64,000 nt of DNA from Spirometra erinaceieuropaei (lineage: Eukaryota > Platyhelminthes > Cestoda > Diphyllobothriidea > Diphyllobothriidae). The position numbers and the translations under genes were made by a program. The stretch covers positions 1,217,858 to 1,281,857 of the forward strand of contig CACRXP010000068.1 of NCBI GenBank assembly GCA_902702965.1, written 5' to 3'. The notes below the pieces were generated by a model. That model was not told the DNA's origin. It did not search any database and saw nothing but the letters and a program-made list of their open reading frames with translations. This document shows, in pieces, positions 21,560 to 33,980 of the stretch (the first letter of the stretch is position 1; every line of letters begins with the position of its first letter).

Positions 21560-22315
21560 TCAGGTATGCAGTTACTAACGTGACGTCATCTCATGTCTAG
21601 CGTGTTGCGCAACCATGCAGACCAGATTATCTTTCGGTCCCGAAGATGTTTCTAGGTATGGATTTTTAAGCCCATGCAATGTTCATGCAAACAGCATCAC
21701 ACATGTCAGGTTACCAATGGTCCTCATTAAATGTATAATATAGTCCGCATCCATTGCGAAATCTTATGAACCCAGTATGATACTTTTTTAAAGGCATAGG
21801 GGAATATGTGATTTGCCCTACGCTGAAAGCGGGCATCTTGTAGACTGAAGTCGCTAACCGCTAGTGCAAAGGCTGATCAGGCTCAAAATGATTCGGGAAT
21901 TGGGAAACTTTTTCAAAACCTAAATACACACTTTATTCGGACAGAAAATGTAAAGATAACTTGATTTTCTATCAAACGAGTAAAAGAAAGCATATTTTTA
22001 GCATGAATTTACAAGACTATCGAAAACCAATGTGAAAAATGCATGCTACGAAAGCAGTCATTTTGTACCGTGTGCGGTTTCCATAGGAGGTCGAGAAGAA
22101 GTGCATTCAAAAGCCGATCTCCTGGCAAGTCTAAAATATTATGGGATTACGCAGTCTGATAATGGATATTACAAACCCCACCTAAGTAATCCTTCCTACT
22201 CGAAAATGCATTGCAGAATTACGGTCAATATTTCATGAGATCGACCACTCACTGTATGCAGTAACTAACGTGACGTCTTCTCCCGTCTCGCATGTTTCAC
22301 ATCCATGCACACCGC
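21560..22315. mobile_element. Decayed foldback element (subfamily 2) in unit 1, flanked by direct repeats
   Basis: Bases 21562-21622 (TGCAGTTACTAACGTGACGTC) recur at 22252-22315, bracketing about 650 bp. That interval carries the right half of the foldback family: AATATGTGATTTGCC, TTCGGGAATTGGGAAACTTT, AAAAGCCGATCTCCTGGC and CATGAGATCGACCACTCACTGTA. The left half is strongly changed or missing. The equivalent copy in unit 2 is at about 24612-25255. Confidence 0.6.
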
Positions 22316-22609
22316 GCGGGTTCTAGGTAATTCACGAAAGCCATGTCGTGAGTCAAAAGGACATTCGTCATAGTCTAGTGCAAAAACAGCATATCCCAGT
22401 TAGTGACATATCATAGCAGCCACCCACTTAAACTGCTGCTCCCTAATTGTTACTACAACCTTATTAAAGTAGTCCTTTGTGGTCAAAAACGCATTTTAGA
22501 ATTTGGTTATCATTTCACGAAACAGCATATCTACGCCACAGGAAAAAGCCATCCAAGCTGAAACAATAAGTTCTCACTGTCAGCGCTCATCGTTCAACAA
22601 ACCCAATCT

Positions 22610-22790
22610 TAGTCTCAACTCCCAACCTAAACCACATCCCAATCCTGGCAACCCTAACTCTAAGAATAAATCAAATCCTAACACTAATCCTAACTCTAAA
22701 TATAGCCACAACCATAACTTTAAGCCTGAGATGGACACCTTTAAGGGCATTAATGCAAGTGAAGGTGGGAGTCCACGCATCATATAACCC
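22610..22790 (-). repeat. Degenerate CCTAA (TTAGGG-like) tract in unit 1
   Basis: A run of AACCCTAACTCTAAG, AATCCTAACACTAATCC and similar irregular units. It is followed by GCATTAATGCAAGTGAAGGTGGGAG. It is matched by 25555-25745 in unit 2, so it predates the duplication. Confidence 0.7.
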
Positions 22791-23434
22791 CTATCGTGAC
22801 TGATTGCCAGGTAAACCGTTATGAGGAACCAAATCCACCTAAATACGATGAGGGGGTGGATTTTTCAGCAATCACTCAGGGATGTTGCATACCGTACCCT
22901 CGCCTAAATCTGAGTCGTGAATTGGGAAGCTGGAAGATGGCTTGGCTCTTGTTTGAAACGATGGCCAAAGCGGACTAACCTCTACTTACTATGGCCTTCG
23001 CCACACCTCTCACTTCAGTGAGGTCCGACTCCCTGCGCGGCATGCGTTGGTAGCCCACGTCATACCACGATGATCACCGCACCCTCATCCCAGCAGAAGT
23101 CGGCTTGGCTCCTATAAGCCGCTAGGAGAGGGGACGAGGATGAGGTCAGATCAGTGCCCAAGTTCTTTATTATATACAGTTAACCGTAATAGACGTGCTA
23201 ACAGTCGTCACTTGTAAGATGACTAGCCGACTGAGGGAGCAATTTGGGCCTACTTAGGATCGAGGGCTGGATTGCAATGGCTCCTGCTTAAGGAAACCTG
23301 ACTACAGTCTAATTTGCCCCAAGTTCGAGTCACTCTTCTCAAAGCGGGCCCACTACCTATAGAGTTAGTGACCCGATCGTGCGTGGCACGCGTAGACGAA
23401 TGGTTTAGATTTGCCAGCTACTGCGTTCGCTGGA

Positions 23435-26386
23435 CACTTTCGGTTTCGTGGAACGGCAGCCAGGTTTAGGTGGTACAGGTACCTACGAACCAAATCGGAT
23501 AGAGGAGGTCAAGGCAAAATGACAGGTAAGAAAGAATGAAATGTCGGGGACAAAACCGACAGCGTCCAAGTTGAAGCAATAACTTTCCACTGTCGGCGTT
23601 CGTGGTTCAGGGTTCTCCACAATTGCAGATTCACTTCAACACATAAAAAGGACATTCACACCAACAGAGCACTAAAGAAATGCTTCACACCTGTCCTACA
23701 TTTGATAGCATCTCCCCATCGTGAACTTCGACTGACCGAATACCTCCATGGCGACCACAAAGACAGAGCAGAACAGTGAGCATTGCAGACTGGGAGACAA
23801 GTTGTTCAAATTTTATCCGTAATCGCAAATCACGAATCGGCCGGATCGAAAACTTGGGAATCCACTGTACGCTGGCCGGAGTACCACTGCCAGGAGCCCC
23901 GGCCATCATCAGTCACCTACGCTGACTATGCACGTTCAGCCGCCGCATGGGCCTTGTAGGTCACATGTGCGCACACGACAACGGCTGTTAAGATATTACG
24001 GGCAATTTCTGCCTCTGTCGTTCCCACACATGCAGGCGCTGTAGGAGGGCCTTTCTGGTCACTTGTGCGTACACTAAAGTCACCTATAATTCATGCATCA
24101 GCCCCCCTGCGAAAATTGTCAACATCGGTAATAAGGGACAAGCTGCCGTGTGTGCGTTTGCACGCAATTGCCGAGGGTCGTTAGACACGCCTGACTCTAC
24201 GAGTAATCTCATCACCAGCTGAATAACTAGGCACCAGCGAACCACTGGTGTGGAGGGAAGAGAGAGAGAGAGTTTCCTCACGGAAACTCAATTCATTCCA
24301 ATTTATAATAAATCTGGGTAAGGGTAGGTTATGTAGCCCCATCGGGAAAACTGTAGTTACCTGTAAGCCTAACAGCAACAGCGGTCATACCTGTAATGAG
24401 TAATCCTAACCCCCTAATCCGTAAGCACTTAAAATTTCAATACTTGACTTTGTGATTTGTAAGACGTCTTGTTATCAGCACGGCTAGGTCAAATTGGCAA
24501 GGCAACCTAGAGGCACAGAAATAGGGACCAACCTGGTTTATAGCTACCCCCTTCCATGGTCGCCGTGGGGAGAGGAGAGAGAGAGGAAGACCGATCTTCT
24601 CGTGCGTTCAGGTATGAAGTTACCAACGTGACATCATATCTCGTCTAGCGCGTTGCACAACCATGCAGATAAGGTTATCTTTCGGTTTCCAAGATGCTTC
24701 TAGTTATGAAATTTTTAAGACCGTGCGATGTCCATACATACAGCATCACACATGCCAGGTTACCAATGTTCCTCATAAAATGCGCAACATAGTCCGCGTC
24801 CATTAAGACATTTTATGAACTCAATATGGTATCTTTTTTAAAGGCATAGGGGAATATGTGATTTTCCTTACCCGAAAAGCATGCACCTTGTAGACTGAAG
24901 TCGGTAAATGCTAGTGCAAAGGCTGATCAGGCTCAAAAATATTCGGGAATTGGGAAACTTCTTCAAAACCTAAATATGCACTTTATTCGGGCAGAGCATG
25001 CATAGATAACGTGATTTTCTACCAAACGAGTAAAAGAAAGCATATTTTTTGCATGAATTTATAAGACTATCGAAAACCAATGTGAAAAAATGCGTGCTAC
25101 ATGAGCAGTCATTTTTTACCGGATGCAGTTTCCGCACCCTAATCGAACTTGCTTTGCAGAATTTCGGTCAACATTTCATGAGATCGGTCACTCATTGTAT
25201 GCGGTAACTGACGTGACGTCATCTCTTGTCTAGCGCGTTTCAAAACCATGCACACCACGTGGGCTCTATGCACTTCACGAAAGCAACGTCGTGAGTCAAA
25301 AAGACATTCGTCATAGTCTAATGCAACAACTGCGTATCCCAGCTAGTGGCACATCATAACAACCACCCACGTAAACTGCTGTATGTTATTTGCTAGTACA
25401 ACCCTACTTAAGCAGTCTTTTGTGATCAAAAACGCATTCTAGAATTTTGGTTATTATTTCACGAAATAGCCCATCTACATCGCAGAAAAAAGCCATCCCT
25501 AAACCCGGCCCTTACCCTCCTAATCCGAATTCTTAAACTATAATCCTAGCCCTGAGACTCCAACCCTAAACCAAAACCCCAATCCTAGTCTCAACTCAAG
25601 ACCTAAACCACGTCCCAATCCTGACAACCCTAGCCCTAAGAATAACTCAAATCCTAACACTAATTCTAACTCTAAACGTAGCCCTAACCCTAACCTCGAG
25701 CCTGAGATGGGCACCTTTAAGGTCATTAGTGCTAGTTAGGGTGAGAGTCCGCGCATCGTATAATCCCTATCGTGCCCGATTACCAGGTAAACCGTTATCA
25801 AGCAAATCAACCTGAATGCGATGAGGGGGTGGATTTTCAGCAACTACTTAGGCATGTCGCCTAAATCGGAGTCACTAAAAGTCGTAAATTGGGAAGCTAA
25901 AAGTTGAGTTGACCCTCTCTTGAAACGAGGGCCAAAGTGAACTAACCTCTATTTACTGTGGCCTTCGCCACACCTCTCACTTCAGTGAGGTCCGACCCCC
26001 TTTTCGGCATGCGTTAGGCGCCCACGTCATAACACGATGACCACCGTACCCTCATCCCAGCAGAAGTTGGCTTGGTTCCTACAAGCCGCTGGTGCATTGG
26101 AACGAGGACGAGGTCAATTCAGTGCCCAAGTTCTTTATTATATACAGTTAACCGTAATAATCGTGGTAAAAGTCATCACTTGTAAGATGACTTGCCAACT
26201 GAGGGAGCGATTCGGGTTTACCTAGGATCGAGGGCTCCTGCCTAAGGCAACCTGCACTACAGTCTAATTCGCGCCAGGTTCGAGTTCCTCGTTTCTAAAC
26301 GGGACTATTACGCTCAGAGTTAGGGACCCGATGGTGCGTGGCACGCGTAGACGAATGATTTAGATTTTCCGGCCACTGCACTCGCG
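23435..26386. repeat. About 3-kb duplication, unit 2
   Basis: Second tandem copy, offset 3038 bp at its start and 2952 bp long, so it carries a net deletion of about 80 bp spread over several indels. It ends in CGTGGCACGCGTAGACGAATG and a short tail near 26386, as unit 1 does. The minus frame MMAGAPGSGT... is kept at 23685-23909 with a few substitutions. A TAG interrupts the overlapping plus frame near 23957, which argues against that frame being coding. Confidence 0.9.
25500..25745 (-). repeat. Degenerate CCTAA (TTAGGG-like) tract in unit 2
   Basis: Irregular AACCCTAA, AATCCTAG, AACCCTAACC and TCCTAACACTAA units; on the opposite strand these produce a Leu/Gly-rich open frame (25538-25726) which is an artefact of the repeat. 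Longer than its counterpart in unit 1. Confidence 0.75.
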
Positions 26387-26727
26387 TGAGCATGCGATAA
26401 CCCTTCCTTCCCTACGCGCTGGGAAGTGAGAAGGAGACTAAGTTCCATTAACCGCAGTCGGTCCATGAACTTCGGGAAATGGAACCCTAACTTGGTAAAC
26501 CTCGGCAGCTAATTTGTGAGAGCAATAACTAGGGATATTGCCATTAACTGCACTTGGCGGAAGCTCCAAGCTAACCGTAATATCACTAGCAATTAAAGTA
26601 TACCATTTAAAACTTACATGACTATCCCACTGACTAGTTTTCGATTGGAGCGCGGCCCACATTGTCCACAGTAAAGTTTTGCTCGAAGTTTACATCGAAG
26701 TCTACACCATACGAACTGAAAATCTTC
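26387..26727. other. No gene recognised
   Basis: A 74-codon minus frame (26438-26662) without domain. Not duplicated elsewhere in the window. Confidence 0.35.
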
Positions 26728-27725
26728 CACGGCAGATCTACTAACTCATGAAATGTTAGCCGAAATTCTGAAATGTTTTTTCGACTCGAAAAGGTTATTT
26801 AGGTATATTTGTAACATTAATCACCGTGCAGTATAATTCCAGGATAATTTTGTTACCTCAAGATGCCAGCTTTCGAATGGACTTATTTCCAGCCGCATGC
26901 ACAAACTGCACTCTGTAAAAAATGACTACGTAAGTAGTGTGACGTTTTCTCATTGATTTTAGATGCATATATCAATTCAAGCATATTTCATAGAAGACAT
27001 TCATGAAAATATTCACTCTTCTACTCATTTAAAAGATAATTATGTCGCCTTTAAGTTTCATACTTAAAGAAAGTGTATGATTCGGTTTTAAAAAGTTTCT
27101 AATCATAGGACTTTTTAAGACCGTGAAATGCCCGTTCATAAAACATAATGCCTTTGCATTTACTAATGTTGTTTGTAAAGTTTACAATATGGCTTAAAGA
27201 CACAGCTAAATTTCATGAACTTCGTGTGGTCTCTTCTTAATAGCATATAGAAATTTGTGCTGTTGTGTACACGTAAAATAAACCGCTTGTACTTTGGAAA
27301 CCCTGAATGCAAGTGTAACAGCAGTTCGGGCTCAAAATTATCTGGGAATTAGAAAAGTTTTTTAAAACCGAATCATACACTTACTTTAAGCATAAACTTT
27401 GAAGAAGACGTAATTATCTTTCAAGAGAGTAAAAGAGCGAATATTGTTGTGTATGTTATCTGTGAAATATATTTTAATTTATATGGACATCGAAAATCAA
27501 TGAGAAAACTTCACGCTACTTACGTAATCATTTTTTACAGGGTGTGGCTTGTGCAGGCGGCCTGGATGAAGTTTATTCGAAAGCTGGTATTTTGAGGTGA
27601 ACGAATTGTCTTGGGATCATGCTGCACGGTGATTAATGTTACAACCATACCTAAGTAATCTTTTCGAGTCAAAAAAGCATTTCAGAATTTCGGTTAACGT
27701 TTCATGAGTTAGCACATCTGCTGTA
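26728..27725. mobile_element. Foldback element, subfamily 1, well-preserved palindrome
   Basis: Probably the clearest copy. The left end ACTAACTCATGAAATGTTAG and right end CATTTCATGAGTTAGCACATCTGC... TGTA pair. Inward marks also pair: ACTCGAAAAG/CTTTTCGAGT, ATTAATCACCGTGCAG/CTGCACGGTGATTAAT and CATTGATTTTAGATG/CATCGAAAATCAATGAG. The arms are about 370 bp with many mismatches, around a roughly 250-bp centre containing TTTACAATATGGCTTAAAG. There is no transposase. The right end TACAGCAGATGTGC (inverted) keeps the TACAG-type start. Confidence 0.85.
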
Positions 27726-30700
27726 TAGTCTCCAGAAGTCAGTATGATAGATGCCTGTAACGTCGCACCACGCAAATTAGCAAATGACGTTATGTTTGTT
27801 TCTCCATTTTAAAACATCCAGGTCACTGTCTCCTTAAGGCGATCACTTAAATTTTCAATATTTTTCCTAGAACGGTTTGATGAAGACTTTATTTCCCCTA
27901 TCAGTCCTGTAAAACTTTCGGTCAAGTCAAAACCTCGTGTTTAAATAAATGTCTATTTTCACTCCCCAGTACTCCCTAACTTGTGCACTTTTGTGGCACT
28001 AAAACGCAGCAAAGGCTCGACGACATCGGCACTCTGTGGTCGGTGACCAATTTCATTCGACACACATACTAGCCTTGTAACCCTCAGACGACTGAAGTCA
28101 CAACACGTCTGTCATACAGACACTTGCTACTCGCGGCACCTGCACGCCACTCCCGTGGTTCGACGCATCAAGGTCACCCGTCAAAAGCCAACATCGTGCT
28201 TTCACTTTGCCTGTAAACAGGATTTCTAGCCGTGAGCCCCATCTACTGGTTTCGTCACGCTCGCGTTTGGGTAACTGGCACAAGCGTGGGAAGCAGACAC
28301 TTCTATTCGCACGCTTTTCATCAAATCAGAGGCGATTTCATATAAATCACACGCATTCGACTGCTTAACCCGTCTGTAAAACAGTGATATCAAGCCTGTG
28401 CTGAATTACGAATGCTTGCGACGTGTGTCCAGTGCCCAGAACCTGGCGTAAATAGCGGTCATCAACTTAAATCTGCTCCAGACTGCCTCTCACCCGATCC
28501 TCACTTCTGACGCATCGTTGAAAATAATTTTTCGTTTCTGATTATACGCTGGAAGAGCAAAACGAGTGCGCTGACTTACAGAGTTGTGTAATTATTTGCT
28601 ATAGTGACAACACAGGCGGAAGCTAAAAGACCAGACACGCGTGCTTCGCCGATCGTGTACCGTTGCCTGACGCAGCTGCGAGAGGTTCGGCTCATCAGTG
28701 GGTCCCCCAGCCTTCCCCGTGTGTTTTATGGTATTACGAACTACAGTTACACTCTGCCTTGTTAAATTCGATACTACTGGCTGCCTGTTGGCGGTTATTC
28801 CGCAGTAGCTGATGAATTCCAGCTCAAATATTCATATCAAATTTCGCACCGTGTCTGAAAAGGTCTGTTCCGGAGGATCCACTCCGATTTCGCGCAGTAA
28901 TTTCCTCAGAAATTAAATAAGGCAGCTCTGACTTGCATATTTTCAGTCTTCAGTTAGGCGCACGCAATGACACGTCAGAGGACCTGCGATCCGAAGCTGA
29001 CGCCGTATTCACGGTCCGTCGGGAGTGCCGAAGTTTACAGGGAAATAGTAATCAGTCGGTAAATCGATCTGATTGCGCGAGGAATTATAAGTGTTCCATC
29101 TTGCCCTGTAGCTTCGGCCCGGTGCTCTTAAAGGTGGCAGCCGAGTGAAGACCAATCAGAAATCGAGGAATCTTGCCGCCGAGGATATTTGAGGCATTTT
29201 GTGCCAGTAGGCATTTGAACAGGACATAAACATAAGGGTTTTCAACTGTTACCTGTCGTTGCATGACATCGAATATGAATAAGCGCATACAGCAACCTGA
29301 ATTTGCCCAGAAAATTAATGCTGCGATAGCAACGTCGTAGATCATTACAAAAATTCTAATGGATGGAAAGGAGCCACCTGAAACCACAGACTACCGTATG
29401 CGACCGTGCATTTCGTAATCTGAGTGATCTGAACTACAGTCTGACCCAGATCAAGAACAAGTAATTGAAGAAACAAAAAGACTCAAAATCTATTTTAGAA
29501 ATGAACTATTCAATGTGAGACACTCAGGGCCTCAATGCTGTTGTAAGACTTGTTGCAGGCCTTCCCCTCGACATATGCCCAAATGCCAGAAATCAGGCAT
29601 GTGATCCTCCAGTCACCTCACTGTTCTCCGTGACGTATGTGGAGGCTAACCATCTTGCTGAAAGTTGGAATCTACTCAAGGCTTGGCATGCTTCTGAAGA
29701 ACATCCAGGTACACGTTTGTGTCCACTTTGACCCCGCCTTGATGAACGCCGGAGGTATGACTTTGCGTCTGAAACAATCAGGCCAAACACCACCACAGAC
29801 CCAGGAGGATTAGTCTATAACTTGTACGTAACACTTCCGGGTCCCTCGTTGACCTCAAGGGATTGACCTAGCGATCTATTCAACTGTTGGACATCGGAGC
29901 GACCGTGAAGAGTTTCTCGTCGGAGTGGAGCCCTTTTTCACGACATTCCTGACCGTGTGCCCCGACAACTCAAGCTCCCAAGCCATCTTCCTCATGTTTC
30001 GGACTGGATTGCAACAAATACAATCCCAGACAGCCCTTATAGGACGAGAGGTTTGATCTTTTTGTTTTTTTCCACTACGAGGCTTCCTGTCGATGTAGCA
30101 GAACTTCTAATGGCGGTCAGTGGTGGTGTAAACTGTTGGCCTAGTCATTTCCAACTTGGCAGAGATATCTGTGGACGAGAGGTCAATGAGACTGAGCTTA
30201 ATAACTGCTTTATTATTTTGTTCACGACAAAATATTTGAAAACGTTTTCGAAGAAATTGGTATTGCACTGTTACCATGGCATTATAAAGAAAAAAACACA
30301 GATTTCAATGCAAATATTTTCAAAAAGTAGCCGTAAAGCCTTTACGAAATTTGCGGTCGCATACGGTAGAGGAAGAAGAAGGCTACGTTACTGAGCAAAC
30401 AGGGTATGCAAGTCAAGCGAATGGGCATTATCAAGAAAATTCCAGCTTGAACACATGGTCAAGTTGCTTGAATAAGTCAGGTCCCTCCTTACACGTGTGG
30501 GCTGCCTCCGAGTTACCAGTGTCCTAACAATTACTCGTAAGGCTGCTTTGGGAGTCAACAGACTGATCACTATCAAAGAGGTTTTTAGCGTCGGAAGACT
30601 AGAGAGTTTAATTTTTCAATGTTAAAATTAACGTGGGCCAGGCTGCCAGTTGCCATCGCGTTGATCCACGGTTAGTTCTGTATTTGGACACTATAAAGAA

Positions 30701-32087
30701 GGAATGAGGTACTACCCCGTAGACACACGTTGAAGCCAGAGAGAAGAGCCCGAGGCTAGGACCCAAGACCAGACTCACGTACCATCGGATGCAGTCAGGA
30801 ATATTAACGAGCGCTTAGCCATATGGATCAAGTATAAATTCAATCCGATTTTAGGATGGATCGCGATCGTTCCATCTCGCTTCCAAACTCTGGTGCGTTG
30901 CTCTCACAGATGCCGAAAAATCGATGACTGGCAGGGAGGATGAGGAGAGATAATCTTGACTTAATTTCCGTCGTCATTTCCGCATAGTGACACCGCAGAC
31001 CTAAAAGAGGGCACAATGTACGGAATCGGAATTGTGATTACTGGACAAGACTAGTATTTTAAATGGTCACATTCGTGCGCACCTCTGAGGGCAAAATTAA
31101 TGAGAGAATTGAGGGCATTCAACCTTAGAAGAGCACTTAAGGGAGTGATCAAGAGACCTCAAGGGACGAAAACGGGTCAAACTAGAACTCCCACTTTGCG
31201 CCTGACTTCACTCATCAACCCGACTAGCAATTTCAAAAAATTCGCTTTTATAAAAATAACTTGGGCTCTGCTAATTTATAATTATTTTCTGCTGCTTGGC
31301 AGGACTCAGGCTACGTTAGCTATTTTTCCATAAAATACTTAGTCGCTATGAGCACACTCCGTTGGACAACTAATCACAGAAGCTGAAAAATCCAAATAAC
31401 GAAATTCCTTCTTTCCGTAGGAAGACTCCAGCGAAAACGCCCCAAGTAACTGAAGCCTGAGGAGAAATGGCGTTGTAAGTGACCTGAAAACTGCAACATT
31501 CTTTCGCAATTTTTTAAATTCTCATGCGAGCGAAAATGCCATAAAAGAAGTAAAATCGCCTCTCTGTGACTACCAACGTTTTTGATCCTCTTTTTGTGAA
31601 TGCTGGGCAAATGACAACCATTTTGGAATTGATATTCCCTCCGAGACTGCTTGAATCCGGTTTAACTAAACATGCACTATAAAATCCTGGAACTTCTTAG
31701 AGGTATGTAAGAGCAGCCGCTTTCTAAACAAGGTAGAACAATTTATGAACTACCATGAGACCCACTATAGAAATCTTGGAGAATTTCTGAGACCGATTTC
31801 AGAAGTCATGGCGGCAGCGGTAGGGTAAGCGGCTCCAATTAGCTGTCGGTAAACGGAGGATCGTGTCTTTACGAAACCTATTTAATTACTGATAACTGGC
31901 TGCTGTGTCCAAGAGCAGAGAAACAAAAAACGGAGATCTCCTGAGTATGAATTGAGAGATAGGAGAAATGTCTGAAAGGGGGTAGGTTTAGCTACTCGAT
32001 AATCAGGCATTCTTTCAAGACGGAAAGCCATCGCATACCCAATTGAATACCGTATCTACGTGCATCCATTATTTCATTCAGAATTGG
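27726..32087. other. 4.4 kb without recognised gene or shared repeat
   Basis: The longest quiet stretch of the window. Frames are mostly 60-100 codons and scattered on both strands. The longest, 29957-30394 plus (145 codons), starts MPRQLKLPSHLPHV and ends in a basic GRGRRRLRY; I recognise no family and codon use looks unselected. No strong splice-consistent exon series stands out. It may hold unique intergenic DNA or an intron. Confidence 0.4.
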
Positions 32088-32295
32088 TAGGGGGCGCTCA
32101 CCGATCGTTCTTACGGAACTCACTCGTTCCGTTGTGCCTTATGGACTCTCTCTCGAGCCCAACCAGCAACCGCACAGCGGCGCATGATATAGGCAGTATG
32201 CTATTACCGACAAAGGCAAGGGAGACTGGAATGGCCATTTCAGGCCTATTAGCCGTCGTCAGCCAGTCATACCCAGCCCCGAAGTGTGGAACACC
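32088..32295 (-). mobile_element. SINE family A, minus copy of a head-to-head pair
   Basis: Starts GGCGCTCACCGATCG and runs to ACACCCGAGGCG. On the minus strand it has the hammerhead-like block and 3' part of family A in good condition. It is joined at the anticodon-arm region to the plus copy that follows, so the two form an almost perfect hairpin. The CGAGGC/GCCTCGGGTGTTCCAC sequence pairs across the junction. Confidence 0.9.
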
Positions 32296-32302
32296 CGAGG
32301 CG

Positions 32303-32445
32303 TGGACTCCAGACTAACAGGTCGCGAGTTCGAGCCTCGGGTGTTCCACACTTTGGGGTTGGATATGAATGACTGACGACGGCTAATGAGCCAGAAATGG
32401 TCATTCCAGTCTCCCTTGTCTTTGTCGGTAACAACATACAGCTCA
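32303..32445 (+). mobile_element. SINE family A, plus copy of a head-to-head pair
   Basis: Begins in the tRNA-like head (GACTAACAGGTCGCGAGTTC) with B box AGTTCGAGCCTC, followed by GGGTGTTCCACAC and the block with CTGACGA, GGCTAATGAGCC and GAAATGGTCATTCC. It ends at CTTTGTCGGTAACAACATA. Stem I of the hammerhead-like fold is damaged on its 5' side. Confidence 0.9.
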
Positions 32446-32879
32446 TTCAAAAGTATCGTTTTCGCAGCCGACCGTTTTCTGTGTTTTCCTGCACTCTGTC
32501 AAATTTCTGTCCGGAGTACTGCCCCTCCCGCAAAATGCCCCCCTCACAAGCACCATCCCCGTATAACACGATCAGTTAATTGGGGTCCTACACCATACCG
32601 TTACCGTTTGAGGCAGACGGTAAACTGAAGGTGTGGGGACGACAACCGAAGGAAAATGAAGAGGATACAGTGGAGAGGAGGTATTAACCGTCTTAAGCTT
32701 CAAACTGTTGCGACTGCTGTCTGCACCTCTGTGGCTGCTTGTTTCGTTTGTATTTCGTTTGTGTTTCGTTCGTATTTTGTTAAATTCCGCTGTCTACATA
32801 AGTCGGCCCTACGTTTACTGGATGCTACACGGTTAATAGTTCCTCCGCTCTAGTCAGTCATTAACAAAACAAGGAACCC

Positions 32880-33265
32880 CGGTTCAAATCTCAGGTTATC
32901 TAGACCTTCTGTCCGGTGTGGCTGGCAGACGATGGTGAGTAATCCAGAGGTGGCCATCCCAGCTAGCCCTGGTTTTGACGAAAATCTCATTCTGCACCAT
33001 TACTGGTTGCCATGCGACTACCAAGGCGCAACGGGATGGGTAAATTCCATGATCGGTGAGCACTCACAGTTACTTTCGCGATCACGACCGAAGGGACATC
33101 GGGTCTGGGGCTGGTTAGTTGAGAGCTGGTCATAACACCGAGAAACCAAAGGATCCGCTCCATGTTCGAGCCATAAGTCACCCAAACGTGGGGTTAGTGT
33201 ACAGCGGAGCGGAACCTGCTAATAAGCCAGAAATTACTCCCCAGCCCAGGTCTTCCTAGTCTCTG
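32880..33265 (+). mobile_element. SINE family A, old diverged fragments
   Basis: CGGTTCAAATCTCAGG (B box), GGTGTGGCTGGCAGACGATGG, GAGGTGGCCATCCCAGC and later TAATAAGCCAGAAATTACTCC are recognisable parts of family A in the right order but with many gaps. The tail CTTCCTAGTCTCTGCAGGTACC runs directly into the next foldback element. Confidence 0.5.
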
Positions 33266-33980
33266 CAGGTACCGAAAATCTATAATGCGCTTTCGGTTTG
33301 TTTAGATTATTTAATTAGGATTGTAACATTAATCACCATGCAGTATAATCCCGAGATATTTCAGTTACTTCGAGATGTTGGCTTTTCAAAGAACTTCTTT
33401 CCAGTCGCCGGCAAAAATTGCGCTCTGTAAAAAATGATTACTTAATTAGTACGAATTATTCCCATGGATTTGCGCTGTCCTCAAAAACTCAAACATCTTT
33501 TATAGAAAACATGCACAAAGATATGCATCCTTCTACTCCAATGGAAGACAATTACGTCTTCCTTCAATTTTGTACTTGAAGGAAGGGTACGACTCAGTTT
33601 CAAGACACTTCTCCAATTCCTGATTAATTCTGGACCCGGCTTGCCGTTACACTTGCATTCAAAGCTTCCAAACTACAAGCCATATATTTTCCGTGTACGG
33701 AAAATGATACATTTCTATGCGCTCTTAAGAGCAGACCACATGGGTTTCATAGAATCTAACAGTGAATTTGAATTATATTGTAAACTTTACAAGCAACACT
33801 AGTAAATGCAGAAACAAGATGTTTAAGGAACGGCCTATTCCCAGTCCCGAAATAACTGAAATAGCTCGGGATTGTATTGCAAGCTAATTAATATTACAGC
33901 CCTACTTGAGTAAACTTTTCGAATCGAAAGCGCATTTCGGGATCTTGGTTAACATTTCATGAGTTAACAAAGCTACTGTA
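33266..33980. mobile_element. Foldback element, subfamily 1, internally deleted
   Basis: The left terminus is lost; sequence starts in ACCGAAAATCTATAATGCGC. The interior shows ATTAATCACCATGCAGTATAATCC and the right end shows CATTTCATGAGTTAACAAAG followed by CTACTGTA. At about 715 bp it is shorter than the 975-1025 bp of the other copies, mainly by loss in the right arm and centre. Confidence 0.75.

Larger units (their letters stand above)
20397..23430. repeat. About 3-kb duplication, unit 1
   Basis: Starts CACTTTCGGTTTCGTGGAGC and matches unit 2 (23435-26386) nearly throughout, in order. The landmarks are repeat X, a shared minus frame (20647-20871; MMAGAPGSGTPASVQWIPKF), GAGAGAGAGTTTG near 21225-21240 and an old foldback remnant. 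Then come a CCTAA-rich tract, CTTTATTATATACAGTTAACC, and CGTGGCACGCGTAGACGAATG at the end. Identity by eye is roughly 85-90 percent. The minus frame kept in both units is 74 codons with no known family, and the overlapping plus frame (20745-21146) is interrupted in unit 2. I see no gene. Confidence 0.9.

Noticed and set aside
25538..25726. Leu/Gly-rich small protein with possible membrane segment (also 22580-22783)
   Set aside because: Translation of the degenerate CCTAA/TTAGGG tract.
29957..30394. 145-codon frame as a gene
   Set aside because: No recognisable domain, no matching frame or exon beside it, and length within chance for this window; kept only as a note in the quiet stretch.
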